Of a DNA stretch of 64,000 nucleotides, positions 18,265 through 25,907 are shown in pieces; positions within the stretch are counted from its first letter, which is position 1; each line of letters begins with the position of its first letter. Under the pieces are notes generated by a model. That model had not been told where the DNA came from. It did not search any database and saw nothing but the letters and a program-made list of their open reading frames with translations. The translations under genes were made by a program, and so were the position numbers. This DNA is from Alteribacillus iranensis (GTDB lineage Bacteria > Bacillota > Bacilli > Bacillales > Marinococcaceae): positions 16,251-80,250 of the forward strand of contig NZ_FONT01000008.1 in assembly GCF_900113025.1 (NCBI RefSeq), in the 5' to 3' direction.

Positions 18265-19959
18265 CTAATTCGTTATTTTTTTCGGTTCAAATGATGAGGC
18301 GACGCCCGGCGGTCCGCCAAACGGTTTGGCCATTGGTCCCACTTCTTTCATATCTACGACAATTAAGCTCAATTCATCTGAGGTTGATGCACGGTTCAAG
18401 GCTTGATTAAATTCTTTGGTAGAGTGGACAGATGTTGATTCTACTCCCATCGCCCTGCCAAGTTGAACAAAATCTGGACTATTTAAATCCACCCCTACTT
18501 GGCGTCCATAAGCAGCATCCTGGATATTTCTAATTACTCCATAACCGGAATCATCAAATAGAAGAATGATCATTGGCAATTTTTCTTGAGCTGCTGTGGA
18601 AAGCTCACCAAGGTTCACCATGAAACCTCCATCGCCTGCTACCAACACTACTCTCTTATCTCGATTCGCTATTTGAGCTCCGATGGCTGTGGGAAGACCT
18701 TGGCCAATTCCTCCTCCTGAAGCATGGATCGAATGGCGAGGTTGATATGTTTCAAACAATCGACTTCCCCAAACATTCGCAGGCACTGTTACATCGCGAA
18801 CGAAAATGGTGTCGTCTTCAAGGTTTGCCCGCATACTGTCCAGTATCTCTTCGTAAGGTCCTAATGTTGAACGAAGATTCTCTCTAAGTGTATTGCGTAA
18901 ATCTTTCACTTCTTCTAAGTACTCTTTTGAAGCTCCTCTTACAGGATTTTCTGTAAGTTCTTTCAACAATTCTCCAACTACTATTTTTGTGTCACCGACT
19001 AGAGCATACGTTGTCTCATAGTTTCGATTGGCTGCTAGGTAGTCCACATCAATGGATATATGATGATTAGGAATTTTAACAGTCCAACCAGATGTTTCGT
19101 TGCTTCTGAATCGTACACCTACGCTAATCAACAAGTCTGCTTCTTCTAAAAATTCCTTGGTTTCTTTGTAAGACGCAAAGTGTCCAATGCTTTGCTCATG
19201 ATCTTCCGGAATAATACCTTTTGCAGACTGGCTAGTGATAACCGGAGTTCTCAGCCACTCAGCTAACTGAATGATTTCTTCAGATGCGCCGGACAGCAAA
19301 GCTCCATTTCCCACCCACAACACGGGACGTTTTGCATCTCTAACCATGTCTGTCACTGATTTTGGAATGACAAAAGAGTCTTTCTTTGCCTTCGTGAAAT
19401 CATTGCTGTCGACTATTTGTGTGTCCTCGATGATTGCGGATTGATAATCAATAGGAATTTCTACACTGATCGGTCCTGTTGGATATTGAAACGCTTCCGT
19501 AATTGCTTTTCGAATGAAACCTGCCGCTTGTCCAGGTACTTTTAATTGATATGCTTCTTTACAGGTACCGCTCAGCATCTGTAGTTGATCTTTACATTCA
19601 TGAATGTATCCTTTGCCTGTCCCTAAGTATGGGGAGGCTACCTCACCTGTTATATGTAAAAGCGGAACCCCTGCACTCCACGCTTCAATTAATGATCCCG
19701 CAGCATTTCCTGCCCCCGTACCGGTACTTGTAATGACTACCCCTAATTCCCCCGTAGAGCGGGCATGCCCGTCTGCCATATTTACTGCACCACTTTCACC
19801 TCGGGCACATACCAAATGAATACTTCCTTCTCTTTGAATCGCGTCATAGATTGGCATGTTATGGATGCTGACCACTCCATAGGCAGTGGTAACGCCCGCA
19901 CGGACAAGCTCTTTCACAATAGCATCTGCTGTTGTAAATACCTCTTTATTTTGAACCAT
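18265..19959 (-). CDS. Thiamine diphosphate-dependent enzyme (acetolactate synthase/benzoylformate decarboxylase superfamily)
   Basis: ThDP enzyme of 564 residues with the usual three domains: PYR (residues about 10-170), central (about 200-330) and PP (about 380-540). The catalytic glutamate is in ARGESGAVNMADGHAR, and the ThDP/Mg site is AGDGGFMVN followed by DDSGYG. ATG 19959 with GAGGG upstream is chosen over a TTG five codons earlier. Known family members decarboxylate 2-oxo acids or join C-C bonds. With an aldehyde dehydrogenase immediately downstream, a 2-oxo-acid decarboxylase is a reasonable guess. No acetolactate-synthase small subunit is present, which argues against branched-chain biosynthesis. 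Confidence 0.88.
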   Translation of the reverse strand: MVQNKEVFTTADAIVKELVRAGVTTAYGVVSIHNMPIYDAIQREGSIHLVCARGESGAVNMADGHARSTGELGVVITSTGTGAGNAAGSLIEAWSAGVPLLHITGEVASPYLGTGKGYIHECKDQLQMLSGTCKEAYQLKVPGQAAGFIRKAITEAFQYPTGPISVEIPIDYQSAIIEDTQIVDSNDFTKAKKDSFVIPKSVTDMVRDAKRPVLWVGNGALLSGASEEIIQLAEWLRTPVITSQSAKGIIPEDHEQSIGHFASYKETKEFLEEADLLISVGVRFRSNETSGWTVKIPNHHISIDVDYLAANRNYETTYALVGDTKIVVGELLKELTENPVRGASKEYLEEVKDLRNTLRENLRSTLGPYEEILDSMRANLEDDTIFVRDVTVPANVWGSRLFETYQPRHSIHASGGGIGQGLPTAIGAQIANRDKRVVLVAGDGGFMVNLGELSTAAQEKLPMIILLFDDSGYGVIRNIQDAAYGRQVGVDLNSPDFVQLGRAMGVESTSVHSTKEFNQALNRASTSDELSLIVVDMKEVGPMAKPFGGPPGVASSFEPKKITN

Positions 19960-19977
19960 CGTCTTTTCCCTCAATTC

Positions 19978-20769
19978 TTATAAAACTTTACTCAAACCAC
20001 CAGATACTTCAATATTAGCTCCCGTTATATAGCTCGCTCGTTGGGAGGATAAAAATAATATGGTATCCGCTACTTCCTCTGGAAGACCTACTCTTCCTAA
20101 AGGTACTTTGCGTTTCTCTGCTAAGTTTTGATAAAAGACTTCCGGATCTTCTTCGGGATTTTGCGTTATTCGTCGTCTCTCCCATTGGTCCGTCTTAATA
20201 ATTCCTAAACTGATAGAGTTTACTAAAATATTATCTGCTGCAAATTCTCGAGAAAGGCCTTTTGTTAGATTTAACAGCCCAGCTCTTGTGGAAGCCGTGG
20301 CAATCATATGGGGTTCGGGTTCTTTAGAAAGCGTAGCGTTTATATTGATAATACGCCCTTCTCCCCTATTTTTCATAAACGGATATACCGCTTGCACCGC
20401 GTGAATAATGGCATAAAATTTTAAATTAATTTGTTCTTGCCACTGCTCGTCTGTTATGTCGAAAAAATGCGACATTAGGCTTTTTCCCGCGTTATTGACA
20501 AGGACATCGATCCTTGAGAAATATTCTCCAGTAGCATTTATGAAAGCTTCTATATCAGATTTCTTAGATACATCACATGCTTTTCCAAATACACGATCTT
20601 CACCAGCGCTTTGTTGTAACTCTTCTATTGCGTTGTCTAACCGCTGTTGATTTCTTCCGCATATGGCGACTTTCGCACCTTCTGCTAAAAATAGTTCAGC
20701 AGCTTTAAAACCGATCCCTGAAGATCCTCCCATAATGACAATTACTTTATCTTCAATTTGTAAATCCAA
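19978..20769 (-). CDS. Divergent SDR-fold protein lacking the catalytic Ser-Tyr-Lys
   Basis: SDR-fold protein of 263 residues. The cofactor site is intact (GGSSGIG at 14-20, VNNAG at 91-95, and the asparagine in INLKF). Aligned to FabG-type SDRs without gaps, the catalytic Ser, Tyr and Lys positions hold A145, T158 and R162 (segment IATASTRAGLL). It therefore cannot use the standard proton relay. It could bind NAD(P) and catalyse another step, or act as a binding or regulatory subunit. Some SDR subgroups with a Ser-x-x-Arg pattern are known. It lies between the ring-cleavage dioxygenase and the ThDP enzyme. Confidence 0.88.
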   Translation of the reverse strand: MDLQIEDKVIVIMGGSSGIGFKAAELFLAEGAKVAICGRNQQRLDNAIEELQQSAGEDRVFGKACDVSKKSDIEAFINATGEYFSRIDVLVNNAGKSLMSHFFDITDEQWQEQINLKFYAIIHAVQAVYPFMKNRGEGRIININATLSKEPEPHMIATASTRAGLLNLTKGLSREFAADNILVNSISLGIIKTDQWERRRITQNPEEDPEVFYQNLAEKRKVPLGRVGLPEEVADTILFLSSQRASYITGANIEVSGGLSKVL

Positions 20770-20775
20770 TTCTAC

Positions 20776-21696
20776 TCATCCTTTAATTGTATTGTTTTCC
20801 ACCCAACCTGGATCAGGCTCTCCGGCCATCGCGGCTCTCGTCTCAGGTTTTGGAGGTCCTGCGGTTCCCCACTGATCCATTAAGTGAGGGACTCTTTTCC
20901 ACACTTGCGCCTGCCATGTTTTTTCATCTTCTATCGTAGTAAGGTAACAAGTGTACTCCATAACAAATCCGCCTGGATCTTGGAAATAACAGAAGATATT
21001 GTTTCCCGGGCCATGTCTTCCCGGCCCCCAAATCTCTTCGTACCCTTTCTTTCTTACGTTGCTTATTCCTCGCATCACTTCGTCGACGCCATCTACTTCA
21101 TAAGCGATGTGGTTGACGGAAGCATGATCCCCTTGATTGAAAGCAATGGAGTGATGATTTTTGTTACAGCGCAAGAACACCATTTGATGCTCACTCCAAT
21201 CTGTAACCCTAAATCCAAGTACTTCTGTAAAGAACTCCATCGCATGATCGATGTCAGTCGTATTCAGTACGACATGGTTTAAAAATAATGGATTGGCTTC
21301 TTGCTTTTTATTCCAAAATGTCGTGTGAATGTCGACCCAAGCCGAAAGTTCAATGCAGCGATTCTCAAAATCTACGAAACGAAATCCGTACCCGCCACCT
21401 TCTTCTTCTAAATAATCGGGAGACTCTACGATGTGAAAACCTTTGTCTCTTATATATTCAGCCGCTTGATCCACTGCTTGTTTATCTTGCAACCCAAATG
21501 CAATATGATGTAATCCTCTCTTTTCTCCTCTTTTCAAGTGTAGAATATGGTGCTCTGGACCGGCTCCGCGCAAATAAGCATTATTGTTATCTTCAGCTAC
21601 GATGTCTAAGCCCCAAATATCACTATAGAATTTTATTTGCTCTTCAAGATGAGGAGTGATCAAACTTATATGACGCAGATGTGTAATATTCAGCAA
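20776..21696 (-). CDS. Extradiol ring-cleavage dioxygenase (type I, two-domain VOC)
   Basis: Catechol-2,3-dioxygenase-type enzyme, 306 residues from the preferred start. Iron ligands are H141, H196 and E247, with the expected second-sphere H181/H182, H228 and Y237. It would cleave a catechol-like ring next to the hydroxyls. The start is taken as TTG 21696 because GGAGG lies eight bases upstream. The in-frame ATG at 21732 has no ribosome site, and the palindrome discussed as an operator would then lie at the very start of the gene. First gene of the long operon, about 50 bases after the predicted transcription start. Confidence 0.9.
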   Translation of the reverse strand: MLNITHLRHISLITPHLEEQIKFYSDIWGLDIVAEDNNNAYLRGAGPEHHILHLKRGEKRGLHHIAFGLQDKQAVDQAAEYIRDKGFHIVESPDYLEEEGGGYGFRFVDFENRCIELSAWVDIHTTFWNKKQEANPLFLNHVVLNTTDIDHAMEFFTEVLGFRVTDWSEHQMVFLRCNKNHHSIAFNQGDHASVNHIAYEVDGVDEVMRGISNVRKKGYEEIWGPGRHGPGNNIFCYFQDPGGFVMEYTCYLTTIEDEKTWQAQVWKRVPHLMDQWGTAGPPKPETRAAMAGEPDPGWVENNTIKG

Positions 21697-21726
21697 AATA
21701 ACACCCTCCACTTCGTTTTGTATAAA

Positions 21727-21752
21727 AAACATTGTTTCACTTATTTAAATAA
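21727..21752. promoter_or_regulatory. Two palindromes at the operon transcription start (candidate IclR operator)
   Basis: A perfect 12-bp palindrome TTATTTAAATAA (21741..21752) abuts the -10 box and would cover the transcription start. AAACATTGTTT (21727..21737), an 11-bp palindrome with a one-base centre, follows within the leader. The same 11-mer occurs in the promoter of the alpha/beta hydrolase-iclR unit at 23582..23592. The neighbouring IclR protein is the obvious candidate binder; binding is inferred. Confidence 0.5.
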
Positions 21753-21781
21753 ATAGTAATTTATTCTGCTCTATTTGTCAA
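21753..21781 (-). promoter_or_regulatory. Sigma-A type promoter of the long catabolic operon
   Basis: On the minus strand a perfect -35 box TTGACA (21781..21776) is separated by exactly 17 bases from TACTAT (21758..21753). No comparable terminator or promoter is seen until the left edge, so this promoter may drive about 21 genes. Confidence 0.65.
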
Positions 21782-21862
21782 TAAATTTCGTTAACTTAAA
21801 GAATTAAAAATTCTCATTAGCCATATAGATTGCATCTCATTTTTTAAATTGTCTTTTACAAT

Positions 21863-21892
21863 AAAAACCCCCACCTTTTAAATAAGAGGGGG
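21863..21892 (-). terminator. Rho-independent terminator after iclR-type gene
   Basis: CCCCC (minus strand, 21892..21888) pairs with GGGGG (21872..21868), followed by TTTTT. It ends the alpha/beta hydrolase-regulator transcript and separates it from the catabolic operon promoter. Confidence 0.65.
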
Positions 21893-21923
21893 ATGATAAA
21901 TTTATCATTTCAACTGTGCCTAT

Positions 21924-22706
21924 TTAATCAGAGAACTTAAATAAAGCGGAAATTTCTTTCGCTGTATCACAGACAGCAGGAATGATTTCTTCATTGAACG
22001 TTGCTTCTTTGATAGTATGTTGCGGTGCGGCGATATTTATTGCAGCGATCACCTTATTATCCTTTCCGAGGATAGGGCATGCGACAGACCATATTCCTTC
22101 TTCAAATTCACCTTTACTAATGGCATAACCTTTCCCTTGAATATCGTCTAAATCCGCTTTTAATTCATCTCTCCCTGTTTTCGTGGAGGACGTGAGTGGT
22201 TCGAGGAGAGAACTTGTTAAAAATTCTTCTCTTTCTTCATTTGTAAGATGGGCAAGCAAACATTTCCCCATCGACGTTGCATAAATCGGGAGACGGGTCC
22301 CTACATTAATGGTTACATTGGACACTCTATTTGATGGTGCCCTTACTATATAAACAATCTCATTATCTTGGAGTACGCCCATGTGAGAAGAGGCGCCTGT
22401 GAAGTCACGTAGCTTTTCTAAATAAGGCCGCGCTAATTCAGGTAATTGTAGACTTTTTAAATAAGAAAATCCTAGCTCCAATACCTTTGGAGTCAGCGCA
22501 TACCTTTTAGACTCGGGATCTTGTGACACATATCCAAGTTCTTCTAATGTATATAAAATCCGATAAGGCGTAGTTCGGCTCACGCCTAAATGACTGGCTA
22601 TTTCGGCTAGTGATAGAGTGGGTCTTTCTGCATTGAATAATTTTAATACTTCCAGTCCTCGAACTAAGGAATTAGAGGTATATTTTTTCTTTTCCGCTGT
22701 TGTCAA
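21924..22706 (-). CDS. IclR-family transcriptional regulator
   Basis: DNA-binding regulator of 260 residues. The N-terminal winged helix (LSLAEIASHLGVSRTTPYRI, residues about 33-52) is followed by the IclR effector domain, with the SHMGVLQDNEIVYI and YATSMGKCLLAH strands that shape the ligand pocket. The TTG start at 22706 follows AGGAGG by eight bases. IclR proteins typically sense aromatic acids or small carboxylates and control adjacent degradation operons. Only 45 bases separate it from the hydrolase gene upstream, so the two are co-transcribed. Confidence 0.93.
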   Translation of the reverse strand: MTTAEKKKYTSNSLVRGLEVLKLFNAERPTLSLAEIASHLGVSRTTPYRILYTLEELGYVSQDPESKRYALTPKVLELGFSYLKSLQLPELARPYLEKLRDFTGASSHMGVLQDNEIVYIVRAPSNRVSNVTINVGTRLPIYATSMGKCLLAHLTNEEREEFLTSSLLEPLTSSTKTGRDELKADLDDIQGKGYAISKGEFEEGIWSVACPILGKDNKVIAAINIAAPQHTIKEATFNEEIIPAVCDTAKEISALFKFSD

Positions 22707-22751
22707 CCATTATTCCTCCTAACAATGAATAAAGTAGTTGGTACGTAATTA

Positions 22752-23540
22752 TCACTCATTCAAAAATTGTTTCACCAACTCGTTAAATATAGTCGGTTGT
22801 TCTAAGTAACACAAATGTCCAGCGTCATTCAATAATTGGAGTCGAGAATTTTTTATTAATTGATGAATGATCTCTGATTCACTTACAGGTGTTACTCGAT
22901 CATCTTTTCCGCAAATAATCAGAGTAGGCATCGATATCTCGGGATACGCATCCATTTGATTAAGGTTATACAGCCCATGCGACACTGACTTGTACCCCAT
23001 CGGTCTGATTTCAGCCATGATGTCTTCGGCATACTTTCGCACACTTTCTGATGCGTGAGGGGATAATAATGCAGGAACTCGTGTACGAGCGATTTCCTCC
23101 GGCGAGGTGGTGTCGACTAATTCGCATCTACCTTGATGTTTTTTTAGATTATCATCGGGAGTTAAAGCTGCTGCACCTCGCGTAGTAGCTGCAAGAATCA
23201 ACCGTTCCACTTTTTCTGGGTACCGAGTAGCAAAATCAACTGCTATCGCCGCCCCCATAGAATGGCCGAGTAAATATATATTATTCAACTGAAGCTTTTC
23301 CACCATTCCATTCAGGTAAGCAGAAAAGTCCGAAAAATCTTTTAGGAGATAATCAGGATCACTGCTATTTCCATACCCTGGCGCATCCCAAGCAATTACT
23401 GTATAATGTTTCTTTAATTCCTCGAACTGATGAACCCATGATCGAGCGTTGTTCCCCATCCCGTGGAGTAGTATAAGAGGTGGGCCCTCCCCTTCCATTA
23501 CATAATGAATATCTACATCTTTTACACGAACCTTTGCCAC
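22752..23540 (-). CDS. Alpha/beta hydrolase (meta-cleavage-product hydrolase-like)
   Basis: Alpha/beta hydrolase of 262 residues. The nucleophile elbow is GHSMG, the oxyanion motif LLHGMGNN, the acid is in CGKDDRVTP and the histidine in DAGHLCYLE. The length and layout match the C-C hydrolases (BphD/MhpC type) that split ring-fission products of extradiol dioxygenases, but esterases and lactonases look similar. GTG 23540 follows AAGGAGGAG. The shared palindrome in its promoter links it to the dioxygenase operon. Confidence 0.88.
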   Translation of the reverse strand: MAKVRVKDVDIHYVMEGEGPPLILLHGMGNNARSWVHQFEELKKHYTVIAWDAPGYGNSSDPDYLLKDFSDFSAYLNGMVEKLQLNNIYLLGHSMGAAIAVDFATRYPEKVERLILAATTRGAAALTPDDNLKKHQGRCELVDTTSPEEIARTRVPALLSPHASESVRKYAEDIMAEIRPMGYKSVSHGLYNLNQMDAYPEISMPTLIICGKDDRVTPVSESEIIHQLIKNSRLQLLNDAGHLCYLEQPTIFNELVKQFLNE

Positions 23541-23575
23541 TAACGTCTCCTCCTTATTATACTATTTACGTTTCA

Positions 23576-23603
23576 ATTGTAAAACATTGTTTATATATTT
23601 CAA
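23576..23603 (-). promoter_or_regulatory. Promoter of alpha/beta hydrolase-iclR unit with palindrome in spacer
   Basis: Minus-strand TTGAAA (23603..23598) and TACAAT (23581..23576) are separated by 16 bases. The palindrome AAACATTGTTT (23582..23592) fills the spacer next to the -10 box, where a bound repressor would block polymerase. Confidence 0.5.
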
Positions 23604-23726
23604 GTACTTTTTAACATATTGACTGATTTTTTTTAATATAAATTTTTTTAAAAATAAACATTCTATCAGTTTGGCTATTATTGATATATAGCTCTGATCC
23701 ATCTCAAACAAAGGAAATTTCTTACC

Positions 23727-24491
23727 TTATCTCGTTTCAAGAAAACCATACCACCTTAAAGCATTTTTATATAACACATCTTCCGCTTGAGCTTCGGAGA
23801 AAGTCCGAGAAACGATGTCTATATCTTGGTGGTGATAAGGTCTATTAGCTCGAGTGGATGGTAAGTCGGTTCCAAACATCAAGGCTTGTGGATTGATGGA
23901 ATAAATGGCTTTCAGGGTTCTTTCTACATTCATATCCACTCTTCCAAAACCTGTCGCTTTGACTCTTACACCTTTCTCCACTAACGATAACAAGTGATGA
24001 AATCCTTCATTTTTTAAACCTAAGTGATCAATAGATACTGCTGGAAGTTTCTCAATTATCGGGGCTAGTTGCGGCAGCTGGGTAGACTCCATATAAAGTT
24101 CTATATGCCATCCCGCTACCTCATAGACTTTCTTAGCTAAGGAGTCGAGTTTAGAAATATCCTCCGAACCTCCTCGTTTCACGTTAAAACGAACACCCCT
24201 CACTCCATGGTGATAGAGTTCTCTGATTCTCTCATCTGGTGTGTCATACGGAAGTTGGGTGACGCCGACAAAATTCTTTCCTAATTGATGCAGGGCGTCG
24301 ATCAAGTACGATTGGTCAACTCCTTGAAACGATCCCGACACGACTGTCCCACCGATTACTTCAATGTCTCTCACTCTCTCGAAGTATTGTTTACAAGTGA
24401 ATGGTTCAGGGGTAAACCCTTGGTTTTCAATCAAAGGAAAACGCGGGTCGATAATATGAAGATGAGCATCAAAAATGGTACGCATTTTCAT
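23727..24491 (-). CDS. Amidohydrolase-family metal-dependent hydrolase
   Basis: TIM-barrel hydrolase of 254 residues of the Amidohydro_2 group that includes 2-pyrone-4,6-dicarboxylate lactonase and related decarboxylases. The metal motif HLH is in IFDAHLHIIDPRFP, and the C-terminal aspartate in FGTDLPSTR. Two ATGs two codons apart (24491, 24485) share the ribosome site AAAGGAG. It would hydrolyse a lactone or decarboxylate a ring product. The 185 bases to the next gene contain that gene's own promoter, so it may be a separate transcript of the same regulon. Confidence 0.85.
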   Translation of the reverse strand: MKMRTIFDAHLHIIDPRFPLIENQGFTPEPFTCKQYFERVRDIEVIGGTVVSGSFQGVDQSYLIDALHQLGKNFVGVTQLPYDTPDERIRELYHHGVRGVRFNVKRGGSEDISKLDSLAKKVYEVAGWHIELYMESTQLPQLAPIIEKLPAVSIDHLGLKNEGFHHLLSLVEKGVRVKATGFGRVDMNVERTLKAIYSINPQALMFGTDLPSTRANRPYHHQDIDIVSRTFSEAQAEDVLYKNALRWYGFLETR

Positions 24492-24553
24492 CTACTCCTT
24501 TCACACGGAGTGTGCAGCCCTCTAAATCGTAATTCTTGCCACTGTCACTCAAC

Positions 24554-24582
24554 ACTATATCAACTAAAATTAAATTGGTAAA
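24554..24582 (-). promoter_or_regulatory. Candidate promoter of the amidohydrolase gene
   Basis: TTTACC (24582..24577), 17 bases, then TATAGT (24559..24554) on the minus strand. A CACAC-GGA-GTGTG inverted repeat at 24502..24514 lies between it and the ribosome site. The shared 11-bp palindrome of the neighbouring promoters is absent here. Confidence 0.4.
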
Positions 24583-24758
24583 TAAATACTTTTTTTACAA
24601 AAATATGTAACATAACTGTAACATTTTTTTACTAATTTCCATGCTAAACTACGTATGCAATATTAAATCAGTTCTTTTATCATCCGTCTATCAACCTATC
24701 GTTGTGTCTCCTTTGACCCCTAAGATCAGTCATCAAGAATTGTAGAGGAGTGGACATC

Positions 24759-25811
24759 TTGTTCAAAAAACTTGTTGTTTCGATGGTGAGTGTGGTTGTT
24801 TTGTTGTCCGTTATTTCTATTCAGCCGGTAGCTGCGTTGTCGAAGTCCGAACAGATTGTCAGGGAAGCCACCACACACATAGGGACTCCTTACCAATGGG
24901 GCGGCACAACACCAGATGGGTTTGATTGTTCTGGATTTATACACTATGTATATAATAAAGCCGGTTTATCGCTTCCTCGTACAGCAGCTGAGCAATTTAC
25001 GGCTGGTATTCCTGTGGACAAGCAAGCGTTACAGACAGGAGATCTCGTATTTTTTGAGACTTATAAACCAGGACCTTCTCATTCTGGCATTTATGTTGGT
25101 AATGGCCAGTTTATTCACGCCTCTTCTTCTGCAGGGATTACTATTTCATCGCTTTCTTCTAGCTACTGGGAACCCAAGTGGTTAGGCGCTACAAGAATAA
25201 TAGATGATGAGGATTCTCTTCAACAAGTAGATCGAATAACAAATGGAGAAAAGGTAAAGGCGGAAGTATCATCCCCTGTCGCTCCTCTGTTATTCTCAGA
25301 CATAAATGAGTCCTATTGGGCTTACAGCAGCATTCGTCAACTTGCCGATAAAGGGATTGTAACTGGATATGAAGACGGTACTTTCCTTCCGAATCAACCT
25401 ATCACTAGAGCAGAAACTGCAGCTTTTTTAGTGAACGCTTTAGGTTTACAGCTGAACGGTCAAGATGCTGTATTTACAGATGTCAGCTCGACACACGAAC
25501 ATGCGGATGCTATTGCAGCAGTGAACGAAGCTCGGTTAATCACTGGGAACAGCAAGAAAGAATTCATGCCGGACGAGCCCCTATCCCGTCAGCACATGGC
25601 TGTTATCTTTGATCGTGCATTTGAACTTATTCCTATTGGAAAGAGAAAAGAATTTCAAGACGTACCAACACACCATATGTATTATGACCAAATTCAAAAG
25701 CTTGCTGTTAGCGGCATTACAACCGGGAACAAACATGGTGATTTCGAACCTCAACGGGAAACTACAAGAGCTCATTTCTCTGTCTTTCTTGAAAGAGCAC
25801 TTGATTTGTAG
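24759..25811 (+). CDS. Secreted NlpC/P60 peptidase with three SLH domains
   Basis: Cell-wall hydrolase of 350 residues. A signal peptide (residues 1-26, cleavage near PVAA) precedes an NlpC/P60 domain with catalytic C57 (FDCSGF), H108 (PSHSGIY) and H120. A short linker then leads to three SLH modules (about 170-350; first one SYWAYSSIRQLADKGIVTGY), which anchor proteins to pyruvylated secondary wall polymer. TTG 24759 is preferred because AGAGGAG lies eight bases upstream; the GTG at 24750 touches it. It should cleave stem peptides of peptidoglycan at the cell surface. Confidence 0.92.
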   Translation: MFKKLVVSMVSVVVLLSVISIQPVAALSKSEQIVREATTHIGTPYQWGGTTPDGFDCSGFIHYVYNKAGLSLPRTAAEQFTAGIPVDKQALQTGDLVFFETYKPGPSHSGIYVGNGQFIHASSSAGITISSLSSSYWEPKWLGATRIIDDEDSLQQVDRITNGEKVKAEVSSPVAPLLFSDINESYWAYSSIRQLADKGIVTGYEDGTFLPNQPITRAETAAFLVNALGLQLNGQDAVFTDVSSTHEHADAIAAVNEARLITGNSKKEFMPDEPLSRQHMAVIFDRAFELIPIGKRKEFQDVPTHHMYYDQIQKLAVSGITTGNKHGDFEPQRETTRAHFSVFLERALDL

Positions 25812-25851
25812 AAAAGTGTAAAACGTCGATGATCATTTAAGAAAGTACGAC

Positions 25852-25880
25852 AAAAAACCCGTCATGATTGGCGGGTTTTC
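25852..25880. terminator. Bidirectional terminator between SLH protein and rph-like gene
   Basis: AACCCG (25856..25861) pairs with CGGGTT (25872..25877), with an A-run before and a T-run after. It can end both converging transcripts. Confidence 0.75.
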
Positions 25881-25907
25881 CTCGTTCCTTACAATCCATG
25901 GCGTGGG

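Noticed and set aside
21288..21659. Plus-strand frame of 123 codons
   Set aside because: Antisense to the extradiol dioxygenase, whose full metal-ligand set proves the minus frame.
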